From Cyclaneusma minus (Eukaryota > Ascomycota > Leotiomycetes > Marthamycetales > Marthamycetaceae): DNA of 64,000 nucleotides. The position numbers and the translations under genes are program-made. Under the pieces are notes generated by a model. That model was given only the letters and a program-made list of their open reading frames with translations. It was not told the origin of the DNA and did not search any database. This document shows positions 24,997 to 35,747 of the stretch, in pieces (positions within the stretch are counted from its first letter, which is position 1; each line of letters begins with the position of its first letter). The DNA lies in NCBI GenBank assembly GCA_037179335.1, contig JAKZHN010000002.1:2083518-2147517 (forward strand), read 5' to 3'.

Positions 24997-25883
24997 ATGG
25001 CTGCCTCGAACCGAACCCGTCGCATCACTAAGGAGTTGGGCGATATTGCCAAAGACACTCAGTCGAGCATCCACGCCGAGGCCAGGACTAACGACGACGT
25101 TTCTCACCTGAAGGCCTCCTTCCCCGGTCCTCCTGATACCCCATACGAGGGCGGAACCTACGTGGTCGATGTGAAGATTCCGAACGAGTACCCTTTCAGG
25201 CCGCCCATCATGAAGTTTGAGACTAAGATCTGGCACCCAAATGTGTCCAGTGTGACGGTACGTGGAGATATGTATAAGTGCCATACGAAGACGATATGTG
25301 GAACGTTCGATTCGAGTCCTTGCTGACTTCGCACCAAAGGGTGCCATCTGTCTCGATACGCTGGGTGTAGCATGGTCACCAGTCTTGACTATCAAATCAG
25401 CCTTACTCTCCCTACAATCTCTTCTCAGCTCCCCCGAACCAAAAGACCCCCAGGATGCCGAGGTTGCTGGAATGCTCATGCGCGATCCGGAGCGTTTCGA
25501 CCAGGTTGCTCGCGAATGGGCTGTGAAATATGCCGGCGCACCACAAAGACGGAGAGATGATTCTGCAGCCCTTAGGCATGCCCCTGCAACCGCAAAGCCG
25601 ACAAAATCCAAAGAAGCAGAGCTGCGCGAACAAATGGCTCGGTATGGAAATGTTTTTCATATCAAGCTCTCCGTGCTCATCTGACCCCATGCTTACGATA
25701 TTGAACAGGTATCAAGGCTACAACAAAGATCTCGTCGATCGATTCACGAGCATGGGCTTCGACCTAGACAAGGTAGTAGAAGCCTTCAACTTCGTAGGAA
25801 TTGATCGAATGGGCGGCCAAGACTATGAGCTTGAGGAAGCTTACATGGGTGACATCACGGCAAGACTGTTGGGAGAGCCATAG
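24997..25883 (+). CDS. ubiquitin-conjugating enzyme E2 with UBA domain (Ubc1/UBE2K type)
   Basis: It carries ubiquitin as a thioester and passes it to substrates or growing chains. The exons are 24997-25257, 25340-25641 and 25709-25883 (245 residues). The UBC fold fills about residues 1-150, with the HPN tripeptide at 80-82 and the catalytic Cys at residue 91 in GAICLD, just after the first intron. The intron-2 junction splits an Arg codon (CG|G). The C-terminal segment, about residues 205-245 (DRFTSMGFDLDKVVEAF), is a UBA domain, as in yeast Ubc1 and human UBE2K, which extend Lys48 chains. Residues around PKDPQDAEVAG and REWAVKYA are typical of this subgroup. Its divergent neighbour is the proteasome ATPase Rpt2. 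Confidence 0.95.
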
Positions 25884-27590
25884 AAGAAGTCGATGGATGA
25901 CCTTTACCCATGCAGGATGGAGTTTTTGATCTGGGACGATGGATGGCAATCGGCGTATACATCTCTTATACTGCTATGGTCGGCATTTTGGGCGGGGCAT
26001 CAGCGTGCTATTTTCTTTCCAACTTGTCGTACGGCCTTTTGCAACGTCGCGCTAGCGCTAGCTACCTTAGGTAGTATATCTACGATTCCATGAGCTTTTA
26101 GCTGTTGATGTTACAGAAATACCACAAGGCGCTTTTCATCCGAGTTACTTCCGATGACGGCTGACAGGAGAGAAACCTGTTGTGTCGAGTCTCTTTGAGT
26201 TAACAAATTCGAATGAGTCACATGATTTCAAGATTCCGCGGGACTTATAATGATCACTTGGAGATTGCTCAAGACTCGAGATATCCATTTGGCACTGTTG
26301 CCAGTGGCAGCGAATTGTCAAATCTTGCCAAGTTGCCTGGGTTTCTGTGAGACAACGAACCAAACCATGTCAGCAGTGAGCACTAGCCCCTGGGCAAATG
26401 ACGAGTCCAAGTCATCCAGTCACGGGAACCAAAGTATCCTCGACCATTTCAAACAGGCTCGCAGCTCACTCCTCTTATAAATCGGAAAAACGAGTGATAC
26501 TATATGCAGTCAATGGAACGAAGTGTGATATACTGAGGCCAAGTACTGAATGTCCCCCTCTGTTTTGGGAGTAACCCCTTGGCTGATGGCCTACCCCCTT
26601 CCCCATTTTCCTTCAACTACTCATAGAACTCTTCTTTCGAGAAATCTCTTCCACACAAGTGCCAGCCACCAAGGGTACTGTAGGGGCTTTGGCCAATTTA
26701 TTTCTCTATCTAAGACTTCAACTTGAGCAGTCGGGGATGGTTGGGTGAGAATTAGATACGGTATGCTAGCTCCTACTTGCTTAGCATCAGGCAAGTCATC
26801 TATGTCATTTATGCCACTGTGTCTGCATTCATTGCCACATTGCCCATACCAATACCTACGTTTAGAAATGGAAAAGGGGCTAGGATTAAAGAACGCCCTA
26901 AGCGCTTTCCAACCAATGCAGAAGTGAAACAAACAGATGCGAATCGATGGTGTGGTGTGTGAAAACACTACCTTTGTTGGAACCATTTGGGTATAGGCGT
27001 AGAGGGACAGTGGAGGCTAATTGATGGAGGTGCCGGGATGTGTTGTCGATGTGTAGTAAAGCTAGAATGGAAGAAAGGGCTGGTTTTTGCTATTTGATGT
27101 TGCCCAGAACTTCTGTTGACTCTGTGTCTTCTGTCAATTACCAGTTCTTTGTCTCTCACTGGACAAGAGGATAGTGGTAGCAGGGGAATCTGAGATACCG
27201 GCGGTGAGACTGTGGCGATGTAGTTTTCCTTGGTATTCTCATAAATGGGGAGTCAGGAAGAATCTTTGCTCTTTCCACTGTTCAGTATCCGGACGGAATC
27301 AGTAGCTTGTGTCTCGAGTTGAGCCTGTCATATCTCCCTCTAACCATCTACTCTAATATGCTACGTTTGTATTTATGATCCAATGTCAAGCATCATAAAC
27401 CATGCAAAGTCATCAGCATCGATGGCACAAAGGGATCCTCGGAGAAATCTAACCATTCACTCTTGTACAAACCTAGTCGAAATCACCAAACAAAAGAAAA
27501 CGGGCTTCAGGGGTGTCGGATTGGCTTAGACTGGCTACCTATGACTCAGGGGCGCCAAACGAGCTGCAATTCAAGGTCCATATCCAGGCC
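25884..27590. other. intergenic, no gene recognised
   Basis: These 1.7 kb lie between the convergent ends of the E2 gene and the small gene at 27591. A CTACCTTAGGTAG near-palindrome lies at about 26060, next to GCGCTAGCGCTAGC. Short frames here have no family resemblance or splice partners that I could find. Confidence 0.55.
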
Positions 27591-28135
27591 CTACTTCCTC
27601 TCGTAGCCAAACTTCTCACGCTCTTTGGAAAGGATGGCCAGGATGGGACCAAAGTCAAAGTCATTCGAGCCACCATGGTTGAGGGGGGCGGCTCTTCTCT
27701 CGCTGTCCCCATCCTCCTTCTCCTCACGCTCCTCCTCACGTTTCACACCAGGTTCTTCTTTGACTTCAACCTCGGCCTCCTTCTCAGCTTTCTCCTTCTC
27801 AGCTTTCTCCTTCTCGCCAGTGGTGGAGTTGTAGCGGGCGGGGTCAGATAAGACTATTTTAAAATGAGCACAACACAACAAAAGCACATACATCAAGGCT
27901 CTCTCCGCACGAATTCCACGTACCTTCGTCCACCATGGCCCTGATAGCCTTGTCACCGTCCTTCTTCTCGATTCCGAAGGGCTCAGCGGCGAGTTTTCGC
28001 ATAGCTAATTTGGCCTGTGCAAAAGGATGCATCAGTCCAATCCATAGCTGAAGCTCCAGTGGTGTAGGTCGGAGATTGGATGCTTACATCTGCCAGTGCA
28101 ACGAGAAATCTGTGTTCTTCTTCATGGGCAGACAT
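27591..28135 (-). CDS. conserved-looking small protein, function unknown
   Basis: Three exons, 28135-28088, 28014-27924 and 27853-27591, join in frame to 402 bases (133 residues) with good splice sites. The N-terminal half is ordered-looking (MSAHEEEHRFLVALADAKLAMRKLA, then KAIRAMVDEVLSDPARYNS). The middle is a charged Lys/Glu coiled or disordered stretch with repeats of KAEKE and EEREEKE. The C-terminus is NDFDFGPILAILSKEREKFGYERK. No catalytic motif or membrane segment is visible. The conserved-looking ends around a low-complexity centre suggest a nuclear or scaffold protein, but I do not recognise the family. Confidence 0.7.
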
Positions 28136-28822
28136 GTTTGCGGCGGTCCTTGATGTGTTGAAGGAAGAGGCGAGAGAATGCGTGAGATGAAGATGCGAGT
28201 GAGGTGAATGGCGAGAGATTTTTGCCGTTGACTTGCTTGTTGTGTCGATGGACGGGGTGGCACAGGTGGTGAGAAGTGAATTTCCCACTTTCGAACCAGT
28301 CCAAAGCAGTCTCCGGTAGGTGTGGAGTTGACTTGAAGCCGAAGCGTGGCAGACTGCAAGTGCGAGGTTCCTGGATCAAGAAATTCGGGATCCTTGGGGT
28401 TGTTTGAGCTTGCTGAGCAACGGGATCAGGCGAGCGGTGCCCGAAGATCAAGAGTAGAGCAGAAATTGAGAGAGGGGTGATGGACGAGGGATGGCGAGGT
28501 GAGGTGGTTGGTGAAGTAAGAAGATGACTGTCATGGCACCACTCCATGACCGTGCCCGTGACTTCACCCGTGACTGACTACGCATGGGGACAAGTCCTTC
28601 ACGCAACGACGTCGTTTCAACTCGAACTTGTCCTGCGTTGGGACAGGAAAAGAAGAGGTGATAGGTATATCTTTGCCTCTCCCGAAGCATGACTATGTTC
28701 TCAGTCCTTTGATTGGCTTCCAGTCGATCGATTTCGAATCTGCTTCAAGAAGCAAGATGACAAAAAGCAATTTGAAGCTGATCTCGACCCCTTATTCGAC
28801 CGTATTATCATTACTATGGTAG
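28136..28822. other. intergenic spacer
   Basis: It holds the promoter of the small gene (leftward) and the downstream flank of the mannosidase gene. No further gene is seen. Confidence 0.55.
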
Positions 28823-30651
28823 TCACCATTTATGTATTCTAAGTGGATGTGCCTCTGTGTTCAACACATACTCATCCAAATCAACGAGATCCGGCTCGCT
28901 GAACAACAAATAAAAATATTTCAGCGTCTCGGCCAGCCAGAAGCTCTCCATCGTATCTTCCTTGCCCGAGTTGTCATCCATGACATTCTTCACTTCCGCG
29001 TATGCAAGATCCGTCCTTGCGTGCTTCTCGATCGCCTCAAACATCCTCCACCCCTTCTCTTGCCACTCCGGATCAGCATCAAGTCGGTACATCACAAAGA
29101 CTGACTCGATAGCTTCTGGCCGAAGTCGATACGTGCGATCATCGATCCGCGAGTAGCCAGCGCCGGCACCCTGCCAAGTGCAGGACGTCTCATTGGCGCA
29201 TCGCTTCGCATGGAAGATTTCGGGCATGATCCCAGACGGGGTGTTTTCGTAGGCCCAGACACAGCCGTCAGTCAACTTTCGTGCAGTCTCGAGTTCGGTC
29301 GGAGAGCGGTTGATCTTGGCTCCTAGGCCTACGGTGGCTCCCATAAAGCAGGCTAGGTGTTGAATTCTGGGGTTGTACTCGATACCGCCTTCTTTCATAC
29401 TCGCCTCTCCTGGGAACAGGATATCTGGAGTGCCGGGAAAGGATGGACGAAAGAAAAGATGGTTGCTGATAGAGGCTAAGGCTGTGTGGTACATTCTGAG
29501 GTACTGCTGTCCAAATGAAGAAGACTGGGGTACAATGAGGTGCGTTTTGGGCAAGTACTCGTAGAGGGAGTCTATTGGTCGTTAGTTACAGTCATGCAAC
29601 AAAAATTCCGAACTTCTGAACCACCCTCTTCACAGTTAGGAATATTCCCAGTGATGAAGAGTATCGTCAAAGATTCAAAATATCCCCAAGGATCAGGAAT
29701 ATTTAGATACCTGACTACTGCCAGACGTTTGAATTTAGGAAGGTATTGGGAATTCTTACCTGCCAAAGCACCAAGTGTGAAATACCCACTTGGAAATCTC
29801 AGACTCTCGCCACTACAGTCTGCCATCGCTGGCCACATCCCCGGAATTGCAGTGGTGTTCTGCGTCTGCTCAAGCTGATTCGTGATCGTCTGGATCACGT
29901 CCGCGTACTTCATGTCCCCCGTGACCTGACTTAGCCGGATGAACTCCAGACTCAAAGTTCCGATCTGAGCCACAGCCACTCCATTTCCACCAGACATCTT
30001 GTCGGAACTGTCTGTGTTCCACGCCCAGTAAGGAATGGGAAGGCCGTTGTTGGTGTTGAAAGCGCCATAGAGGAAGTTGCCCAGCTGTTCAGCTTTCACA
30101 AGCAAGATCGGGTACTGATGCTCGCTGATATCCCATGCACCAAGGAGACCACCTAGGTAGCGAATGGTGACCTCGAAAACAGGAACTTCGCGTACATGTG
30201 GCTTCGAGAAATCAATCTGCTCGAGGGCTGCGACGGCTTCTTCGAACTCATCCTTCAGTCCCATGATCCACAGAGCGTCCAAAGAGTCCACGAGCGTTGC
30301 TGCCCATCCCACAAAGGGGTCTTTGACTCCACCAGTCAGTGGCATGAGCTCATCGTGGAGCCATGCTTTCTCCCTGTAAGCTTTCCACGAATGTTGGAAG
30401 GCGCCTTTCACCTGCTCACGTCGTTCTAATCGCACAACTCTCGCGTTCTTGGATTCAGAGGGGAAGGAAGCTTGGATACGACCAGCGTTGCTCCCAGTGT
30501 GACTGTGCAAATAGAAGAGAAAGCAAAAGGCAGCAGCAGCAGCAGCGAAAATCAGATAACGTGGTCGCCTCTGACGGACAGGCTGATGAGAGTAGAAGCC
30601 CATGACTGCTGGACTTTCGGGAGATGGAGGAGACGGTGCCGTCGAGTCCAA
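28823..30651 (-). CDS. class I alpha-1,2-mannosidase (GH47), type II membrane protein
   Basis: It trims alpha-1,2-linked mannose from N-glycans in the ER or Golgi. The exons are 30651-29760 and 29571-28823 (546 residues), with a 188-bp intron splitting a GAC codon. A short cytosolic tail is followed by one membrane segment at about residues 31-48 (YLIFAAAAAAFCFLFYL) and a luminal catalytic domain. GH47 signatures are DSLDALWIMGL, the G-TLSLEF segment, PGEASMKEGG, the E-SFWLAETLKYFYLLF helix, and the terminal NTEAHPL whose Thr binds the active-site calcium. The downstream frame runs on into the intron before stopping, so the intron is needed. An in-frame Met at residue 17 is an alternative start. 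Target compartment (ER Mns1 type or Golgi type) cannot be decided here. Confidence 0.95.
29631..29705. repeat. 19-bp-period repeat inside the mannosidase intron
   Basis: About four degenerate units with starts at 29631, 29648, 29668 and 29687 (spacing 17-20) resemble the 19664-19853 array. For example CAAAGATTCAAAATATCCC compares with CAAGTAATTCGAAATATTC, and CCAGTGATGAAGAGTATC compares with CAAGTGACGGGGAGTATTC. The whole array lies between the intron's donor (29759) and acceptor (29572). Confidence 0.6.
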
Positions 30652-32244
30652 TTGGCCAAGCAGGCTGATTCAGATGAAAAGATGGAAACGACTGAAGAGC
30701 GACGAAACAGGCTACAGAGCAGCGCCATGACGGCAAGTATATAAGGGCAAGGCATCTCACAAGCCATACTTACAGGAATAGCAGGAGCACTCGGAGGTGT
30801 TTTGTTCGTTACGCTGATACACTGATCAGCCTGTGATGTCTCCACTTGTGCACAGGATGGCGTTTAGCCCGCCAATGGGTGTAACCGAGTCGCCTTGGCG
30901 CGCTATGTGACTTATTGGGGAAAGTCCGAAAGAGGCCCTCAGCCATCGAGAAATCCAAGTCATTGGAAATACACAAACTCGATAAATGCCATGGGTGTCA
31001 ACTGTCAGGAATTCAAGAATTGTTTGAAGGTATCCAGTACTGAACTTGTTAGTTGCCACTTGAGTGCATCTTGGTACCTGAGACTCTATTCTTTAATTTT
31101 GACCTTGTGCATTATCCGGGGTGGAAATCTTTCACCCAAGGAGGGACTCATGCTTTCGACCGAAGGGCAAAGACTATCCGGTGCAGGGAAAAACGATTTG
31201 CCGGTCACCCGTCGAAATGCCGATCGACGTAGGGTCGTCTAACCCACTTTGCACGCTTGCGGAAATAATTTAACACGCTTATTAAGCAGAGCCCCAGCCA
31301 CAGCTAGCCAGCCAGCCACAGCCAGCCAGCCACAGCCAGCCAGCCACAGCCAGCCAGCCAGCCATAGCCAGTTAGCTATAGCCAGCCATAGCCAGCCGGC
31401 TATTTCGGGTCCGCGACGTAGGGAGAGAGCAAAGCTCTCGACCGGAGAAGCGGTCGCGAAAGTATAGTATTCTAATTTATATGCGCACCAACAGTCGGTC
31501 GAAAGCGTGGCGCGCGCCTCTGGCGCGCCGTGCACTGTATGAATTGCCTGGGGTTCAAGGGACTCCACATGAATTGTATGGAGTTGGAAAGCATGAAGCA
31601 ACTGTGTACGAGCTTCCTGTTACTGGTCGCTTCATTCGCTTTACCAGTGCGGACACGGTTGACAGAGACGACTTACCTACTGTTCGATGTTCCTAGCATT
31701 AAGTTGTTCCTCGTGGTATGACAATTCGGATTGTTTCTTTGATTTTGAAATGGCTCGCGAGGCAGCCTGATTGACCGTTGTGAGAGATTCCTCTTCCCCG
31801 CTTAGTAATGGGGAAAGGGGCGTTATTGAAGGTTATTCGGAGGCTTGGCTGCGAATGGAGACGCGGATCCCTCGATTATCCCCCACATCACTGGCCGACA
31901 AGCAACGGCTCCACACTATCTCGAGGCAACAGACGAATGACGATTGGCAGATCTGCGGCTGACTTATGTTGTTGCTGAGGCATCCAGGACGACAACTCTC
32001 TTTCAATTCAGGCTCATCGAGGCTCATCGCGGCTCATCAACTCCGCCAACCTGCTGCTCCGCCGTCGCTGCTCTGGATATAAGTTGTTCGGCAGGTCGTT
32101 GCAAGCAGTGCGTACGTCAGTCATCGTCCGAGAGTCGCGGCTATTCATCCGTGCACCTGCGAGAACAGATCAACTCGAAGCGACTCCTGTCGAGGCCTGT
32201 TGATTCTCAAACACCCCCGACGCGCCCACGGCTCCACCGGAAAG
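30652..32244. other. divergent intergenic region with minisatellite
   Basis: It lies between the divergent mannosidase and Ytp1-like genes. It contains the array at 31294-31403 and, at 31460-31496, a stretch whose reverse complement begins TGTTGGTGCGCATATAAATT, like an LTR start. No coding gene is recognised. Confidence 0.55.
31294..31403. repeat. minisatellite, 14-bp unit
   Basis: Tandem copies of GCCACAGCCAGCCA grade at the right side into GCCATAGCCAGTTAGCTATA variants. The C-to-T differences of the later units could be RIP-like or ordinary drift. Frames through it give only simple Trp-Leu-Ala or Ser-Gln-Pro repeats, not a protein. Confidence 0.85.
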
Positions 32245-33888
32245 ATGGCCTCCCTCTCCCTAAGACCACGCTGGTCTGCCCTGGGCCTGTTGTTTATCCT
32301 GCAGTCAACTCCTTCTCTCGCCCACGACCATCACGACATGGAGATTCCGGAGGGCCAGTTCATCAGCGAGGACCCCATCGTAAGTCGGAATGGCAGCACC
32401 GGAAAGGACGGAAACTGATTGGCGCATAGGACACGACACTATGGGTTCACATATTTATTCAGATGGTCACTTTTGGGATCATCTTTCCGACTGGAATGGT
32501 GCTTGGGGTATGTTGCGCCGCCTGTTCCGATAGATCTGTCCACCAGAGTGGCGCTGACTTTTGCGACTCAACAGATTGTGAAGAGCAAATGGCACGTTCC
32601 GACACAAATCTTAGGCTCCTGTCTGGCTGTTCTGGGATACTTGATCGGTCACCACCATGGAGGCCGCGAATTTAAGAAGAACATTCACTCGTCCTTCGCC
32701 AATACCCTGATGCTCCTACTGATCTGCCAAATCGCATTTGGCATCTACCTCAAGCTTCACCTTGATCGAGGCTTCCACGGAAAGATTCGGAAATATGTTG
32801 TTGGCCTGCATGGAATCTTGGGGAAAGTGATGCCAGTTGTTTCATGGGTCCAGATTGTCTTTGGTGCCATTACGGCTCTGGGATTCTGCCACGAGGACCA
32901 CCTCGGCCAGTGCCTGGCGCACTTTATTATGGGCAGTGCTTTCATCGGATATGGAATTATCCTCACTATCGTCATGCTAGCCGGACAGACCTGGTTGAAG
33001 AAGACTGGCCGATCACAGGAATTCTTCGACTCTTTGATTATTGCCGCCTGGGGCTGTGTCAACACATTCACTGAACATCGATGGGGGCACGAGTGGGTTG
33101 GCAACGATATCCAGCATACTACTATGGGAATTGTCTGGTGGGCAGCCGGATTGGTCGGTCTGTGGTTGAGCAGAAAGACGGATGGAGGTGCCAGAAGGAA
33201 CTTTATCCCTGGATTCGTCATCTTGATTACTGGCTGGGCTATGTCGGCGCATCCTCAACATCTGGAGATTAGCACCATGATCCACACGGCATTTGGATGG
33301 ACTTTGATGGCTGCCGGCTTCACTCGGATTATTGAAGTCTGCTTCGTTCTGCGGGACCAGAATTCCTTGCCGAACAACGAGATCAACAGCTTCCAATATA
33401 TTCCGCCATTTGTAAGTTGATGCTTTTCTTTCTAGCGTTTCTTTCACCCCTTTCTATCATCCCTTTCTGTCACCCCTTTCTGTCGCACTTCCTTCCCTCC
33501 CCGGCCCTTGATGGTAGCTAACGACAAACAGTTACTATATGCTTCCGGCTTCTTGTTCATGTCGGCAACAGAAGAACAGATGCAACTCATTTCCGACTCC
33601 AACATCAGCCACGTATCCTACGTCCTCACCATCTACAGTTTCGCCTTCCTTCTCTTCCTCTTTGTCAACATGCTTCTCCATCTCTACGCCGCCAAGAAAC
33701 CCGAAGCACCCGTGAAAGGCAAGGATGTTGAAGGATCTGCCGGCCGAATGAACGGCCATGCGAGAGCAGAGCGAGAACAACTTCGCGACGCAGAGGAATT
33801 TGAGTTGGATGGCCTTATGAGTGAAGACGAGAATGAGAACCCGGAGAGCCCGAGCACGCTGGGAAAAAACAATGAGGCGAGAGTTTAG
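32245..33888 (+). CDS. Ytp1-like multi-pass membrane protein
   Basis: The exons are 32245-32379, 32430-32507, 32575-33411 and 33532-33888, all in phase 0 (468 residues). A signal peptide of about 26 residues ends before HDHHDM. The N-terminal part has three or four membrane helices with HHHGG and LHGILGKVMPVVSWVQIVFG, the pattern of the DUF2427/cytochrome b561-like half. The second half (FFDSLIIAAWGCVNTFTEHRWG, HTTMGIVWWAAGLVGLW) is the Ytp1 domain. The tail is an acidic, charged cytosolic segment. Yeast Ytp1 is a membrane protein of unknown role; conserved histidines could bind haem or metal, which is inference. The last intron has a clear branch site GCTAAC at 33517. Confidence 0.88.
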
Positions 33889-34399
33889 GGGGACAGCCTG
33901 GAGGGGGGAATGACTAGGTAATGGGAGTGAAAATTGGACTACCCACAGGAAGCTGGATCCAGCGAGTATGGGTTATGCATACTGTGAATTGTACATAGGA
34001 ACAGCGGACCAGTCATTGTTTTTCTATTACTCTATTAGGGGGTATCTTGGGGGGTTCTGGGCATAGGCGCCGGCGTTCTCAATCCAACAGATGTTATACA
34101 AGATCTCACCGCCAAGCCTCGTCTCGCTCCTCTTCTGCCCTGACGTCGCAAATTTTGTGCTCGGATACTCGGGATTGTATCTTGCGCATCTCTCAGCATC
34201 GACGTTCCTTCTTCTCAATTTGTCCATTTCCTAGGCGTTTTGGAAGCGCCGTGTAGCTCTGCTTTTGTGGCGTCTCCCAAGGACCAAAGATTCGTGCTTT
34301 TTTGCGATCTCTCGGAGTGGCTTCCTCAAAATGGCTTCCCTAGTTTGCAAATCCATGCTCTCCATATCGTGGTTTCCGTCCATGTACTGATGCATGCGC
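33889..34399. other. intergenic between convergent genes
   Basis: These 510 bases lie between the stop codons of the Ytp1-like gene and the peptidyl-tRNA hydrolase. They should hold both 3' UTRs. Nothing else is seen. Confidence 0.55.
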
Positions 34400-35236
34400 T
34401 CATCCCATCCTCAACCTAGCCAATTCCCCTCCAACCCTCCCCACACACCCCTCAATCGCCGACCTCTCCCCCGGCGTCATCTTTCTCAACACATAGTTTG
34501 CCACCACCTTCGGCTCCCTACTCTCCGGCCTCCCAATGCCCACGCCAATTCTCCACCACTTCTCCATCGGCAATTTCTCTTTGATACTCTTCAGCCCATT
34601 ATGCCCCTTCGCACTCAGCTCGCCTTTCTTCACCCTAACTTCTCCCAATTTGGCTTCAAGTTCATCGTGTATTACTACCAATTTGCCGACTTCTCCAGGT
34701 CCCAATTCCTTGGTAAAACTTTTCCAGGCTGCGGATACAGCGATGCCGGATACGTTCATGAATTCGCCGGATTGGAAAAGCGTGTATTCGGGCCCAGTGC
34801 TGATCAGGCCGTTTCGCGCAAACGTGCGGTTGGGACGCAGAGGGGTGTTGGAGGGGAGCGTGGCGCAGAGGGCGGCGAGGACGGTGTGTCCGGCTGAATG
34901 AAGGGTGGAGAGGTAGGGTGAGGGATTGCCTATGGAGCAGACGAGGAGACGGGCGGGTTGGGCCATGTTGGGTGACGGTCCCAGTGCTAGGGTGAGCGAT
35001 GGTGTGAGGATGGTTATCGTGTCGCTTTTGTCATTTCGTGGTGAGTGTGCAGTTTTCTGGCGGATTTTCTTCTTCTTTCGAGAAGGGTTTTGGGAAGTGG
35101 GAGAGGAAGGAGAGGGGAGAGTTGTTGTTGTGTCGCTGGTCGTGTTTTCGCTGGCTGTGTTGTCGCTGGCGGTGTTGTTGTCGAAATTGACAGAGTGGGT
35201 CACGTCGCGCAGCCTTGCGGGTTCGTGGATTGACAT
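34400..35236 (-). CDS. peptidyl-tRNA hydrolase (bacterial Pth type)
   Basis: It frees tRNA from prematurely released peptidyl-tRNA. It is a single exon of 278 residues from the chosen start (AAAAATGTC context). The Pth core runs from LLVCSIGNPSPYLSTLHSAGH to PGERSAIEG. The Asn of GNP, the catalytic His in the T-L-H segment, the Asn in FMNVSG, the Asp in VIHDELE and the Asn in GHNGLKS are all present. The usual HNxG reads HSAG here. A low-complexity Asn/Thr/Ser stretch with DNTASENTTSD repeats and a basic patch RKKKKIRQK precedes the core. Alternative starts are 35320 (28 residues more) and 34966, immediately before the core. The basic N-terminal extension could be a mitochondrial signal, but I cannot confirm it. 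Confidence 0.85.
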   Translation of the reverse strand: MSIHEPARLRDVTHSVNFDNNTASDNTASENTTSDTTTTLPSPSSPTSQNPSRKKKKIRQKTAHSPRNDKSDTITILTPSLTLALGPSPNMAQPARLLVCSIGNPSPYLSTLHSAGHTVLAALCATLPSNTPLRPNRTFARNGLISTGPEYTLFQSGEFMNVSGIAVSAAWKSFTKELGPGEVGKLVVIHDELEAKLGEVRVKKGELSAKGHNGLKSIKEKLPMEKWWRIGVGIGRPESREPKVVANYVLRKMTPGERSAIEGCVGRVGGELARLRMG

Positions 35237-35747
35237 TTTTGTGTGGTTTTGGGTGCAGTGTGCACGCGGCTGACTGGACTGATGAAACGACTTTGAGGAA
35301 GAAGCAATCGGAAGAAGCAATCGGAAGCAATCGCTTGGGCGAGAATATCACAAAAGCCCTGGAACTGGGAACTCGGTAAATAAATAGACTTAGCTTGGTG
35401 GTTTTTTACATTTATTCTCGGGCCTATTCGTACAAATATAAAGTCAAAGAAACCTTCCTGTTATGCGTCATCCGGCGTCTTGAGTCACACGGAAGAAGCG
35501 CAAGGGCTGAGCAACGCCCGACACCACTTGCGGCTTTCTACGGTACAAACTCGCCGACCCATATGCATTCCGTTTCGCTTCGCCCAGAATATAACGAGCC
35601 TTGGGTTCTGATAATGCCAGCTTCCCGGACCAGTATCCCAGCTTCCCTCGCCTTCCGAGACAGTGTTCAGAGTGCTCCGGCTTTCCTTTGCACGGCTTCC
35701 CAAACGCCCTACTCCTACAGCCATAGTTCCCGTTGATTATCCCTTTC
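35237..35747. other. intergenic spacer
   Basis: It holds the upstream region of the peptidyl-tRNA hydrolase gene and the 3' flank of RVS161. No gene is seen. Confidence 0.55.

Noticed and set aside
31239..31601. Frame giving repeated Trp-Leu-Ala
   Set aside because: It only translates the CAGCCAGCCA minisatellite.
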